Assembly: GCA_963780165.1 (NCBI GenBank) | Contig: CAWABB010000006.1 | Coordinates: forward strand, 310,001-374,000 | Reading direction: 5' to 3' | Source of the DNA: CAWABB01 sp963780165 | GTDB taxonomy: Bacteria; Bacteroidota; Ignavibacteria; UBA10030; UBA6906 | Length of the DNA stretch: 64,000 nt | Part shown: positions 18,977-27,474 of the stretch, one piece after another | How the letters are laid out: each line of letters begins with the position of its first letter | How positions within the stretch are numbered: position 1 is the first letter of the stretch | The notes under the pieces: model-generated | Database searches by the model: none | Seen by the model: only the letters and a program-made list of their open reading frames with translations | What the model was told of the DNA's origin: nothing | Made by a program: the position numbers and the translations under genes

Positions 18977-19534
18977 TCAGACTTCCATGATCTCTTTCTC
19001 CTTGGTCGTCAGCAAGGTGTCGATGTCCTTGATACACCTGTCGGTCATCTTCTGGACTTCGGCTTCTCCCCGCTTTCGCTCGTCCTCGGAGTAATGTTCG
19101 GCCTTCTCGGCTTTCTTGAGCTGCTCGATGATATCGCGCCGCACGTTTCGCACTGCGATCTTCCCCTCTTCCCCGAATTTCTTCGAGAGCTTCACCAGCT
19201 CACGCCGGCGCTCTTCGTTCAGCGCAGGGATAGGGATGCGGACGATGTCTGCGTCCTTGATCGGGTTCAGACCGAGGTTCGCGACCTGGATGGCTTTCAG
19301 GATCGGCTCGACCATGCTTTTCTCGTAGGGCTGCACAGTCAACGTGTGGACATCCAGGACCCCGACGTTACCGATGTGGGAGAGTTGCTGCGGGGATCCG
19401 TAGTAGTCGACGCGGATGCTGTCGAGGAGCGTGGTCGTCGCCTTGCCGGTTCTGATCTTGACGAGTTCCTGGCGGACGACTTCCGTCGCCTTGTGCATCC
19501 GGTCTTCAGCATCTTTCAGGATCGTCTTCACCAT
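18977..19534 (-). CDS. frr: Ribosome-recycling factor
   Basis: Splits post-termination ribosomes together with EF-G. 185 aa, usual length. Family segments are complete: the N-terminal long helix (RMHKATEVVRQELVKIRTGK), DYYGSPQQLSHIGNV, IRIPIPALNEERRRELVKL-type core and the C-terminal helix around DERKRGEAEVQKMTDRCI. It follows pyrH by 25 bp, the common pyrH-frr arrangement, and ends just before the hairpin at 18924-18949. Confidence 0.98.
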   Translation of the reverse strand: MVKTILKDAEDRMHKATEVVRQELVKIRTGKATTTLLDSIRVDYYGSPQQLSHIGNVGVLDVHTLTVQPYEKSMVEPILKAIQVANLGLNPIKDADIVRIPIPALNEERRRELVKLSKKFGEEGKIAVRNVRRDIIEQLKKAEKAEHYSEDERKRGEAEVQKMTDRCIKDIDTLLTTKEKEIMEV

Positions 19535-19559
19535 AGTAGCCTCTGAGGGAGTGACACGA

Positions 19560-20288
19560 TCAGTTCGGATCTCTCACCGTCGTTCCAATCGGCTCGCCCA
19601 GGATGAGCCGCTGGAAGTTCCCCGGACCGTTCATATTGAATACGAGGATCGGGAGCTTGTTCTCGCGGCAGAGGGTAATGGCGGTCATATCCATCACCTT
19701 CAGGTCTTTCTTCATCACGTCGAAATAGGTGATCTCGGCGAAGCGCTTCGCATCCGGATGGCGCTCGGGGTCTGCGTCGTACACGCCGTCCACGCGCGTG
19801 CCCTTGATGATCACATCGGCCTCGATCTCGACCGCGCGGAGCGCCGCGGCGGTGTCGGTCGTGAAGTAGGGATTCCCGGTCCCCGCGCCGAAGATCACGA
19901 TCCGCCCCTTTTCGAAGTGCCGCACGGCCCGGCGCCGGATGAACGGCTCCGCGATGACGTCGGCCCGGATGGCGGACATGAGCCGCGTGTTCACGCCCTC
20001 CCGTTCGAGCGCGTTCTGGAGGGCCAGCGCGTTGATCAGGGTGGCGAGCATCCCCATGTGGTCGCCCGTCACCTTGTCGATGCCGCTCTCGTGGTTCGAG
20101 ACGCCCCGGAAAATGTTGCCGCCGCCGATGACGATGCCGATCTGGACGCCCAGATCGTGGACCGCCTTGATCTCCTGGGAATATCTCCGGAGGGTCTTCT
20201 CGTCGATCCCGAACTTCTGGTCGCCCATCAGGGCTTCGCCGCTCAGCTTGAGCAGCACCCGCCGGTATGCTGGCTTCGCCGTGGCCAC
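19560..20288 (-). CDS. pyrH: UMP kinase
   Basis: Phosphorylates UMP to UDP in pyrimidine nucleotide synthesis; hexameric amino-acid-kinase fold. 242 aa. Visible landmarks are the N-terminal RRVLLKLSGEALMG, the Gly loop IVIGGGNIFRG, the Asp-rich ADVIIKGTRVDGVYDADP nucleotide segment and the C-terminal FNMNGPGNFQRLILGE. It starts 4 bp after the tsf stop and is cotranscribed with frr. Confidence 0.98.
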   Translation of the reverse strand: MATAKPAYRRVLLKLSGEALMGDQKFGIDEKTLRRYSQEIKAVHDLGVQIGIVIGGGNIFRGVSNHESGIDKVTGDHMGMLATLINALALQNALEREGVNTRLMSAIRADVIAEPFIRRRAVRHFEKGRIVIFGAGTGNPYFTTDTAAALRAVEIEADVIIKGTRVDGVYDADPERHPDAKRFAEITYFDVMKKDLKVMDMTAITLCRENKLPILVFNMNGPGNFQRLILGEPIGTTVRDPN

Positions 20289-20292
20289 GGTA

Positions 20293-21147
20293 TTACTTGG
20301 TCTCTTCGCCGAGATGGAACCGGACGAACCCCGCGACCGCTGCGTCCTTGCCGGACTCCGCGAGGACTTCCCTCACGGTCTTCCCCGGGTCCTTGATGAA
20401 GGTTTGCTCCAGGAGTGCGACCTCCTGGTAGAACTTCTCGAGCTTCCCCTGGGCGATGCGGTCCACGACCTGCGCCGGCTTCCCTTCGTTCTTGGCCTGG
20501 GTCCGGTAGATGTCCTGCTCGCGCTCCACCATCTCCTTGCTGATCTCGGTGCGATTCACGACCATCGGGTTCATCGCGGCAATCTGCATTGCGACATCGC
20601 GGCCGATGCCTGCCTTCGCCGCATCGGCGGGGATGCCGGCGACGTCGACCAGCACGCCGATCTTGCTGCCGAGGTGCGTGTAGGCGCTGACCACGCCCGT
20701 CTTCGAGGTGACGATCTGGAAGCGGCGGACTTCGATCTTTTCGCCCACCTTCGCGAGCAGGTCGTCGAGGGCCTGCGTCACGGTCTTGCCCGTGCCAAGC
20801 GTCATCCCGAGCGCTTTCTCAAGCGACTCCGGGCGGTTTTTCTCGAGCCCTTCCGCGACCGCGTTCGCAAACCCGACGAAGTCCTCGCTCCGTCCCACGA
20901 AGTCGGTCTCCGCGTTCACTTCCACGATCACCCCGGTCTTCCCGTCGGGGGTGACGCGCGTGACGATCATGCCTTCTTTGGCTGCCCGGTCGGCGCGTTT
21001 CGCGGCGACCGCGGCTCCCTTCTTGCGAAGGTACTCGATCGCGGCCTCGATGTTGCCGGCTGACGACTCGAGCGCCCGTTTGCAGTCCATCATCCCCGCG
21101 CCGGTCTTGTCGCGCAGGGTCTTAATCATCGCAGGTGTAATTTCCAT
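20293..21147 (-). CDS. tsf: Elongation factor Ts
   Basis: Nucleotide exchange factor for EF-Tu. 284 aa from ATG 21147 (MEITPAMIKTLRDKTGAGMM), with the canonical DCKRALE and NAETDFVGRSEDF segments and a C-terminal coiled-coil region. The longer frame to 21234 would overlap rpsB by 74 bp and its first 29 residues are unlike EF-Ts; the chosen start is 13 bp after the rpsB stop. rpsB-tsf-pyrH-frr is the classic order. Confidence 0.97.
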   Translation of the reverse strand: MEITPAMIKTLRDKTGAGMMDCKRALESSAGNIEAAIEYLRKKGAAVAAKRADRAAKEGMIVTRVTPDGKTGVIVEVNAETDFVGRSEDFVGFANAVAEGLEKNRPESLEKALGMTLGTGKTVTQALDDLLAKVGEKIEVRRFQIVTSKTGVVSAYTHLGSKIGVLVDVAGIPADAAKAGIGRDVAMQIAAMNPMVVNRTEISKEMVEREQDIYRTQAKNEGKPAQVVDRIAQGKLEKFYQEVALLEQTFIKDPGKTVREVLAESGKDAAVAGFVRFHLGEETK

Positions 21148-21160
21148 ACGGTCCTGGTTA

Positions 21161-21943
21161 TCAGCTTGAACGTTCATGCCGGGGGGGTCGGCCTGTTTCG
21201 GGGGCGGCTTCCCGGCTCCGCGCCTCCGCATCAATGGCCGTTTCCATCTGGTTCTGGCTGGCCCGTTCGCGGCCTTCCAGCACCGCGTCGCCGAACGCCT
21301 TCAGGATCACCTGCACCGACTTGATCGCGTCGTCGTTGGCAGGGATCACGAAATCCACATCGTTGGGATCGCAATTGGTGTCGACGATCGCGAACACGGG
21401 GATGCCAAGCCTGCGGGCTTCCTTCACCGCGATCGCTTCCTTCTTGATATCGACGACGAAAATCGCGCCCGGAAGGCGTGTCATTTCCACGACGCCCGAG
21501 AGGACCTTGTTCAGCTTGTCTTTTTCGCGATGAAGGAAGAGGACTTCCTTCTTGGTGAGCTTGTCGAACGTCCCGTCGCTCTCCATCTTCTCGATGTTCG
21601 TAAGGCGTTTGACGCTCTTCCGGATGGTGGTGAAGTTGGTGAGGCTTCCGCCCAGCCAGCGGTCCGTGACGTAGAACTGGCCCGTCTTGATCGCGGCTTC
21701 CTTCACGATGTCCTTCGCCTGCTTCTTCGTCCCGACGAAGAGCACCCGCTTGCCCTCGGCGACGACGTTCGAGATGGCGTTGCAGGCCTCCTCCAGGAGG
21801 AAGGCGGTCTTCATGAGGTCAACGATGTGGATCCCGTTGCGCTCCATGAAGATGTACGGGCGCATTTTGGGATTCCAGCGGCGGGTAAGATGGCCGAAGT
21901 GGCAGCCTGCTGCCAACAGCTCGGCGACTTCTACACGAGGCAT
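21161..21943 (-). CDS. rpsB: 30S ribosomal protein S2
   Basis: 260 aa. Family segments: LLAAGCHFGHLTRRWNPKM at the start, VLFVGTKKQAKDIVKEAA and DRWLGGSLTNFTTIRKSV. The central KLTKKEVLFLHREKDKLNKVLSGV and the LPGAIFVVDIKKEAIAVKEA strand are also typical. The C-terminal 30 residues are variable and polar, as usual. It lies 121 bp after rpsI and 13 bp before tsf. Confidence 0.98.
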   Translation of the reverse strand: MPRVEVAELLAAGCHFGHLTRRWNPKMRPYIFMERNGIHIVDLMKTAFLLEEACNAISNVVAEGKRVLFVGTKKQAKDIVKEAAIKTGQFYVTDRWLGGSLTNFTTIRKSVKRLTNIEKMESDGTFDKLTKKEVLFLHREKDKLNKVLSGVVEMTRLPGAIFVVDIKKEAIAVKEARRLGIPVFAIVDTNCDPNDVDFVIPANDDAIKSVQVILKAFGDAVLEGRERASQNQMETAIDAEARSREAAPETGRPPRHERSS

Positions 21944-22000
21944 GCGGTGTTCCCTAACGATGTGAGTTGTTCGTCTACCCCCTTCATCTCCCGCGAGTCA

Positions 22001-22016
22001 TCCCGCCCGGGCGGGA
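22001..22016. repeat. 16-bp perfect palindrome between rpsI and rpsB
   Basis: TCCCGCCCGGGCGGGA is fully self-complementary and sits in the 121-bp gap between rpsI and rpsB. As RNA it could form a stem that attenuates or processes the transcript between the two ribosomal protein pairs; as DNA it could be a protein site. No U-tract is present. Confidence 0.4.
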
Positions 22017-22064
22017 CACTCCCCCGCAGGATCCGGAGGTATGTGTATTTACAGCTGACAGCTA

Positions 22065-22457
22065 TTAACGCTTGGAGAACTGGAATCTCTTGCGGGCCTT
22101 CTTCTGGCCGTATTTTTTGCGCTCGACCATTCGGGGGTCGCGCGTCATGAGTCCGGCGGCGCGCAATGCGGTACGATGGTCCTCGCTCAGCGCGACAAGC
22201 GCGCGAGAGATGCTGAGGCGGATCGCGCCGGCCTGGCCGGACGGTCCGCCGCCCTCGACCGTGACGCGGCAGTCGAACTTGCCGGCGGTCTGCGTGGTGG
22301 TGAACGGCTTCAGGACATCCGTGCGCAGCGTCTCCTGAGGAAAGTACTCCTCGAGAGGCCGGCGGTTGACGGTCATCTTCCCGGCACCCGGGATGAGCAC
22401 AACGCGGGCGACGGCGGTCTTGCGCCGCCCCACGGCCATGCGGGTCTGCGTGGTCAT
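22065..22457 (-). CDS. rpsI: 30S ribosomal protein S9
   Basis: 130 aa. Typical landmarks are AVGRRKTAVARVVL at the start, VEGGGPSGQAGAIRLSISRA in the middle and the basic tail RDPRMVERKKYGQKKARKRF ending in KR, which reaches the ribosomal P site. Its ATG overlaps the rplM stop by 4 bp (ATGA at 22457-22454), the usual rplM-rpsI coupling. Confidence 0.98.
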   Translation of the reverse strand: MTTQTRMAVGRRKTAVARVVLIPGAGKMTVNRRPLEEYFPQETLRTDVLKPFTTTQTAGKFDCRVTVEGGGPSGQAGAIRLSISRALVALSEDHRTALRAAGLMTRDPRMVERKKYGQKKARKRFQFSKR

Positions 22458-22909
22458 GCGGGATTCGAGCTCCTCTCCAGGGTAAGTGCGACAGGACGCT
22501 GGGCGACGTGCGGATGCTCGGGCCCTGCGTACACTTTCAGTTTCTTGATGATCTGGCGGCCGAGGCGGGTATGCGGGAGCATACCGCGTACGGCGTGCTC
22601 CATCACCCGCTCGGGGTGCTTGCGGATCAGGTCCTTGAACTTCTCAAACGTGGCCCCACCCGGATAACCGGTGTGCTGGAAATACTCCTTCAACTCCGAG
22701 CGCTTGCCCGTCAGCTTGATCTTCGACGCGTTCACGACCACGACGAAGTCTCCCATGTCGGAGTTCGGGGTGAATGAGGGCTTGTGCTTCCCGCGCAGCA
22801 CATGGGCGATCTGCGTCGCGACCCGTCCCAGCGTCTTGCCGTCGGCATCGATCAGATGCCACTGCCGGTGGGCGTCCTCGGTCCTGAAAAAGTGGGTGGA
22901 CTTCTCCAC
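22454..22909 (-). CDS. rplM: 50S ribosomal protein L13
   Basis: 151 aa. Core motifs WHLIDADGKTLGRVATQIAH, VVVNASKIKLTGKRSELKEY and AVRGMLPHTRLGRQIIKKLK are intact. The start is GTG at 22909, supported by AGGAG about 8 nt upstream. It is the first gene of the rplM-rpsI-rpsB-tsf-pyrH-frr unit and sits 54 bp from a near-consensus promoter. Confidence 0.98.
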   Translation of the reverse strand: MEKSTHFFRTEDAHRQWHLIDADGKTLGRVATQIAHVLRGKHKPSFTPNSDMGDFVVVVNASKIKLTGKRSELKEYFQHTGYPGGATFEKFKDLIRKHPERVMEHAVRGMLPHTRLGRQIIKKLKVYAGPEHPHVAQRPVALTLERSSNPA

Positions 22910-22962
22910 GGATGACTCTCCTGCGAAATGCGATGAGTAAGGCGAAACTTGGTAAGCTTACT

Positions 22963-22991
22963 AATATATGCAATCCAGCGAAAATTGTCAA
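22963..22991 (-). promoter_or_regulatory. Predicted rplM operon promoter, TTGACA-17-TATATT
   Basis: On the minus strand TTGACA (22991-22986) and TATATT (22968-22963) are 17 bp apart, identical in both hexamers and spacing to the nuoA promoter. The leader to GTG 22909 is about 50 nt and includes an AGGAG ribosome site. The imperfect palindrome TTAGTAAGCTTACCAA lies just downstream of the -10 and could be an operator. Confidence 0.82.
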
Positions 22992-23020
22992 CGTACCCGG
23001 GAAATCAGGGGCGGGCGGAT

Positions 23021-23039
23021 GGGCCGGGGCACGGCCCCC
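23021..23039 (-). terminator. Hairpin directly after lipA
   Basis: GGGCC (23021-23025) and GGCCC (23033-23037) flank a GC-rich loop that begins immediately after the lipA stop. It could end the long dehydrogenase/lipoylation operon before the rplM promoter at 22963-22991. There is no U-tract, so confidence is modest. Confidence 0.4.
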
Positions 23040-24011
23040 TCAGCCCACCTGATCTTCGGCGTGATAGGAACTGCGGACCAGGGGGCCGGATTCCACATGC
23101 CGGAACCCCATCGCAAGCCCTTCCTCCTTCAGCTGGAGGAACTCGTCAGGATGCACATATCTGTCCACCGGGAGGTGGTTCTTGGTCGGCTGCAAATACT
23201 GCCCGAGGGTCAGGATATCGCACGAAACCGCTCGCAAATCGCGCATGACCGCCCGGACTTCGTCCGTCCGTTCCCCCAGCCCCAGCATGAGGCCGCTTTT
23301 CGTGACCATCCCCCCCTGCTTCGCCCGGCGGAGCAGCTCGAGGCTCCGGTCGTATTTCGCCTGGGGGCGGACCCGGAGGTAGAGCCGTGGGACAGTCTCG
23401 GTGTTATGATTGAGGATGTCCGGCCGGGCATCCATAACGCGCTGCAGCGCCCACCACTCGCCCCGGAAATCCGGGATGAGCACTTCGATCTTGAGTCCCG
23501 GGCGGACCTCGCGGGCTCTCCTGATCGTCTCGGCGAATACCCACGCGCCGCCGTCGGGCAACTCGTCGCGATTCACGGAGGTGATCACCGCGTGTCGCAC
23601 GCCCATGACACGGATGGCCTCCGCGACGCGGAGCGGCTCCTCGGTGTCCAGAACGGGCGGGCGTCCGGTCGCCACGGCGCAGAAGCCGCACGACCGCGTG
23701 CAGACATCCCCGAGGATCATGAACGTCGCCGTCCCCGCTTCCCAGCATTCGCCCATGTTCGGGCAACGCGCTTCCTCGCACACGGTGTGAAGCTTGTGCG
23801 AATCGATCAACGTCTTCAGGTGCGCAAACCGCTCGCCGGAAGGGATCCGCACGCGCAGCCAGTCGGGCCGCTGGCGCCGCGGAGTCGCGCCCGCGGGAGA
23901 GACGCCCGCGTCGACCGCCTGCGCCCGATCGCCCTCGTCAGCCGGGCCCGGTCCGTCCCGGCCGTCCGCCGCCTGATCCGGCGCGCGTATTTCCTGAATC
24001 ACGAAGTTCAT
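23040..24011 (-). CDS. lipA: Lipoyl synthase
   Basis: Radical SAM enzyme that inserts two sulfurs into protein-bound octanoate. 323 aa from ATG 24011, which has AGAGGACA just upstream; the longer frame to 24044 adds nothing recognisable. The auxiliary cluster motif CEEARCPNMGEC, the radical SAM motif CTRSCGFC and the C-terminal serine ligand in VRSSYHAE are all present. It is last in the operon that also encodes LipB, the E2 acceptor and Lpd. Octanoyl groups added by LipB would be converted here on the same E2. Confidence 0.97.
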   Translation of the reverse strand: MNFVIQEIRAPDQAADGRDGPGPADEGDRAQAVDAGVSPAGATPRRQRPDWLRVRIPSGERFAHLKTLIDSHKLHTVCEEARCPNMGECWEAGTATFMILGDVCTRSCGFCAVATGRPPVLDTEEPLRVAEAIRVMGVRHAVITSVNRDELPDGGAWVFAETIRRAREVRPGLKIEVLIPDFRGEWWALQRVMDARPDILNHNTETVPRLYLRVRPQAKYDRSLELLRRAKQGGMVTKSGLMLGLGERTDEVRAVMRDLRAVSCDILTLGQYLQPTKNHLPVDRYVHPDEFLQLKEEGLAMGFRHVESGPLVRSSYHAEDQVG

Positions 24012-24078
24012 TGTCCTCTGCGCCCCTGTCCCGACCTCACGCACTCACCGGTGGACCACACAGCTGCCTGCGAACCAC

Positions 24079-25443
24079 CTACACTTTCGTTGCCGGGTCG
24101 AACTGCTCCAGCGCCCGGACGATCTCCTCCATGAACATTCCCCCGAGAGCGCCGTCGATGATGCGGTGGTCGAACGACATCGTGAAGTACGCAATCGACC
24201 GGATCGCGATCGCGTCGTTGATGACGGCGACGCGCTTCTTCACCGCGCCCGTCCCGAGAATCGCCACCTGCGGCTGGCTGATAATCGGCGTCCCCATGAC
24301 AGTCCCGAACACGCCGAAGTTGGAGATCGTGAAGGTGCCGCCCGTGATGTCGTCCGGGGTCAGCTTCTTCGCGCGGGTCCGCACCGCCAGGTCGTTGATC
24401 GCGCGCGCAACACCGAGGAAGTTCTTCTCCTCCGCATGGCGGATCACGGGAACGATCAATCCGTTGTCCGACGCCACGGCGATCCCGAGGTTCACGAAGT
24501 TCTTCTTGATGATCTTGTCGCCTTCGACCGACGCGTTGACGAGCGGGAATTTCTTGAGGGCCTGCACGACGGCATAGGCGATGTAGGCCGTGAAGGTCAG
24601 CTTGAACCCTTCGCGCCGCTCGAACTCTGCGGCATGCTCGGAGCGATGGCGCGCGACGGTGGTCATATCCACCTCGTGCACTGCCGCCACGTGCGGTGAG
24701 GTCTGCACGCTGTGGATCATGTGCTGCGCCATCTTCTGCATGACGTTGTTCATCTGCAGGATGTCGTATGCCGGCGAGGGGTACTTTGCCCGCAGCTCGG
24801 GCGCATCCACGGGCTTTGCCGTGATCGGGGGAGGCGCCGGTCCTGCGGCGGCAGGCGCCGGGCCGCCGCGGGCCCGAGCGGCAACGTACGCCAGAAGGTC
24901 CTTCTTGGTCAGCCGTCCACCCTCTCCCGTGCCCGGAACGGCCTCCAGCTCGTCCATGCCGATGCCCTCGGCGCGGGCGATCGACAGCACGAGCGGGGAA
25001 TAGAAACGTCCCGCAGCGACGCGTGTTGCGCCTGTCGGTTCTGGGGCTGCCGGCTGGGAGCCTGCTGCGGCCACAGGCGGGGCGCCCGCGGCAGGGGAAA
25101 CCGGAGCATGGGCAGCGCCCGCTCCCCGGGGCGTCGCAGCCGGGGCCGCTTTCGCGGGCGGCGGGGCCACCATGTCGTCGGCGTTCAGCGAGGGCGCGCC
25201 CGGCTCGCTCTCGATATGCGCGATCACGGTCTGTACGGGCACCGTTTGTTGCTCCTGCACCACGATCTGGCTCAGGACGCCGGCGGCGGGAGACGGGATC
25301 TCCGAGTCCACCTTGTCGGTGCTGATTTCCAGCAGGACCTCGTCTTTCATCACGCGGTCACCGACTTTCTTATGCCATTTGACGATGGTTCCTTCGGCGA
25401 TGCTCTCGCCCATCTGCGGCATCACCACGTCGATTCGAGCCAT
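24079..25443 (-). CDS. 2-oxoacid dehydrogenase E2 (dihydrolipoamide acyltransferase)
   Basis: Core acyltransferase of a pyruvate or branched-chain 2-oxoacid dehydrogenase complex. 454 aa from ATG 25443. Order: one lipoyl domain (residues 1-80) with lipoylated Lys in LEISTDKVDSEIPSP, an Ala/Pro-rich swinging linker, the peripheral E1/E3-binding domain (FYSPLVLSIARAEGIGMDEL to KKDLLAYVAAR), a second linker, and the catalytic domain ending with the active-site His and Asp in FDHRIIDGALGGMFM. The open frame upstream to 25617 is unrelated. Substrate class is not decidable from sequence alone; the BCDH-like catalytic domain also fits pyruvate. Confidence 0.94.
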   Translation of the reverse strand: MARIDVVMPQMGESIAEGTIVKWHKKVGDRVMKDEVLLEISTDKVDSEIPSPAAGVLSQIVVQEQQTVPVQTVIAHIESEPGAPSLNADDMVAPPPAKAAPAATPRGAGAAHAPVSPAAGAPPVAAAGSQPAAPEPTGATRVAAGRFYSPLVLSIARAEGIGMDELEAVPGTGEGGRLTKKDLLAYVAARARGGPAPAAAGPAPPPITAKPVDAPELRAKYPSPAYDILQMNNVMQKMAQHMIHSVQTSPHVAAVHEVDMTTVARHRSEHAAEFERREGFKLTFTAYIAYAVVQALKKFPLVNASVEGDKIIKKNFVNLGIAVASDNGLIVPVIRHAEEKNFLGVARAINDLAVRTRAKKLTPDDITGGTFTISNFGVFGTVMGTPIISQPQVAILGTGAVKKRVAVINDAIAIRSIAYFTMSFDHRIIDGALGGMFMEEIVRALEQFDPATKV

Positions 25444-25465
25444 TGCGGTCGTCCTCGGTTCAGTC

Positions 25466-26443
25466 TCAGAATGCTGCCAGGTCGCGCATCGCGCGCAGAA
25501 TCTTCCTGGCGTTGGGCAGCACGAACTCTTCCAGCGGGGGGGCGAACGGCACAGGCGTGTCCAGCGCACCGACGCGCCGGATCGGGGCATCAAGCCACTG
25601 GAACGCCTGGTCGGCAATCAGGGCAGAGATTTCGGCACCGATGCCTCCCGTCAGGTTGTCCTCATGCACCACCAGCACCTTTCCCGTCTCCCTGGCCGAC
25701 GAGAGAATCAGTTCCACGTCCAGCGGCATCAGGCTGCGGAGATCGACCACGCGCGCTTCGACTCCGTCCTCGCGCGCGAGTTTCTCGGCAGCCTCGAGGC
25801 AAAAATGCGTCGTCGAACCGTACGTAATCACGGTCATGTCGTCGCCGCTGCGCCGCACCTCGCCGCGCCCGAGCGGGACGATGTGTCCGCCGTCGGGGAC
25901 CTCGCCTTTGATGCGCCGGTACAGGTACTTGAACTCGAGATACATGACGGGGTTGTTGTCTCGCACGGCAGCCCGCATCAACCCGTAGGCGTCGGCCGGC
26001 GTCGAGGGCGCGACGATCTTCAGGCCCGGCACATGGAAGAACCAGGCCTCGGGGCTCGTCGAATGGTACGGTCCGCCGTGGATATAGCCGCCGGAGGGAA
26101 GCCGTACCACCATGGGCACGGGGATATCCCAGCGGTAATGGATCTTCGCGCTGTTGCTGACGAGCTGATTGAACCCGCAGGTCACGAAGTCGGCAAACTG
26201 CATTTCCGCGATCGGCCTGAAGCCGGCGACCGCGGCACCCGTGGCGGCACCGATAATCGCCGCCTCCGACAGCGTGGCGTCGATGACCCGCTTCTCCCCG
26301 AAGTGCTGGAGGAACCCTTTCGTCGCCTTGAACGCTCCGCCATACAGACCAATGTCCTCCCCGAGCAGAAAGACCGACGGATCGGCTTCCATCTCATCCC
26401 ACATCGCGCGGGAGATCGCCTCGATGTACGTCATGGTCGCCAT
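25466..26443 (-). CDS. 2-oxoacid dehydrogenase E1 beta subunit
   Basis: Transketolase-type beta chain that completes the thiamine diphosphate site with the alpha chain. 325 aa. Family segments: LLGEDIGLYGGAFKATKGF, the catalytic-site region VIDATLSEAAIIGAATGAAV, GGYIHGGPYHSTSPEAWF with the conserved His, and the C-terminal VHEDNLTGGIGAEISALI. Its ATG shares a base with the E1 alpha stop (TGATG at 26445-26441). The E2 gene follows 22 bp downstream. Confidence 0.95.
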   Translation of the reverse strand: MATMTYIEAISRAMWDEMEADPSVFLLGEDIGLYGGAFKATKGFLQHFGEKRVIDATLSEAAIIGAATGAAVAGFRPIAEMQFADFVTCGFNQLVSNSAKIHYRWDIPVPMVVRLPSGGYIHGGPYHSTSPEAWFFHVPGLKIVAPSTPADAYGLMRAAVRDNNPVMYLEFKYLYRRIKGEVPDGGHIVPLGRGEVRRSGDDMTVITYGSTTHFCLEAAEKLAREDGVEARVVDLRSLMPLDVELILSSARETGKVLVVHEDNLTGGIGAEISALIADQAFQWLDAPIRRVGALDTPVPFAPPLEEFVLPNARKILRAMRDLAAF

Positions 26444-27450
26444 CAGGAAGCGTACACCCCCTCTCCCGCATCCTCGCCCCCGGCATATCCGTCAGCCTCC
26501 GCCGCCGCGACGGCAGCATCGAGGTCCGCATGGATGCTCCTGTCGTAGTCCTCGATCGCCTTCTGCGTGAGGGCGCCGTCGGCCAGCAGCTTTTGCTCCA
26601 ACCGGGAAATCGGATCGCGCTTCTTCCATTCGTCAATCATGCCGGCGGGCACGTACGACGCGTCGTCGGAGGCCGAGTGGCCGTGCATGCGCATGGTGAC
26701 GGACTCAATGAGCGTCGGCCCTCCGCCGTCGCGCGCCAGCTTGACCGCGCGGCTGCACGCAGCATAGACCTCCAGGACATCCGTCCCGTCGACCGTGACT
26801 CCAGGGATGCCATATCCCGCCGCGCGGTCTGCGTACCTGGCGCCCGCGAACTGCTTGCGCACCGGCGTGGAATATGCGAACTGGTTGTTCTCGAGGATCA
26901 GCACGAACGGCAGCTTCATGACCGCAGCCATGTTCAGCCCCTCGTGGAAGTCGCCGACGTTCGATCCCCCGTCGCCGATGTAGTTCATCACCACGGCACG
27001 CTCTCCCCTCATCGACGAGGCGAGGGCAAACCCCACGGACATCGGGATCATGGCAGCGAGGTGGCTCACATTTCCGTAAATGCGAAGCTGCGGATCAGCG
27101 TAGTGCCCGGTTCCGTCCCGCCCCCGCGTGAGGCTGCTCGCCCTTCCAAGCTGTTGCAGGAACACGTTCGTGAGCGTCTGGCCCTTCACGAGATGTGCGC
27201 CCAGATCGCGGTGCATCGGGAGGAGGTAATCCTGCGGTCCGAGGGCGTAGGCGCTTCCCACGGCGGTGGCTTCGTTCCCGCAGCTGGTGTACGCTCCTCC
27301 GACGACCTTTCCCTGCTTGTACAGCCGGAGGATCGTATTGTCCGTTTCACGCGTCAGCCGCATGAAGTAGTACAGCTTGAGGAAGTCGTCGCGGGAGAGG
27401 TCCCGTTCCGGCCGGGCCGCCGAGGCAGCCCGAGTGTCTGTGTTGGTCAT
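26443..27450 (-). CDS. 2-oxoacid dehydrogenase E1 alpha subunit
   Basis: Thiamine-dependent decarboxylase alpha chain. 335 aa. The TPP motif GDGGSNVGDFHEGLNMAA runs into LPFVLILENNQFAYSTPV as expected, and the loop with the regulatory Ser region (MRMHGHSASDDASYV) is present. The first 15 residues are variable. It lies 24 bp after the fused E1 gene, so this operon encodes two complete E1 enzymes for one E2. Confidence 0.95.
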   Translation of the reverse strand: MTNTDTRAASAARPERDLSRDDFLKLYYFMRLTRETDNTILRLYKQGKVVGGAYTSCGNEATAVGSAYALGPQDYLLPMHRDLGAHLVKGQTLTNVFLQQLGRASSLTRGRDGTGHYADPQLRIYGNVSHLAAMIPMSVGFALASSMRGERAVVMNYIGDGGSNVGDFHEGLNMAAVMKLPFVLILENNQFAYSTPVRKQFAGARYADRAAGYGIPGVTVDGTDVLEVYAACSRAVKLARDGGGPTLIESVTMRMHGHSASDDASYVPAGMIDEWKKRDPISRLEQKLLADGALTQKAIEDYDRSIHADLDAAVAAAEADGYAGGEDAGEGVYAS

Positions 27451-27474
27451 AGATGCCTGCGTGCGAACAACGGG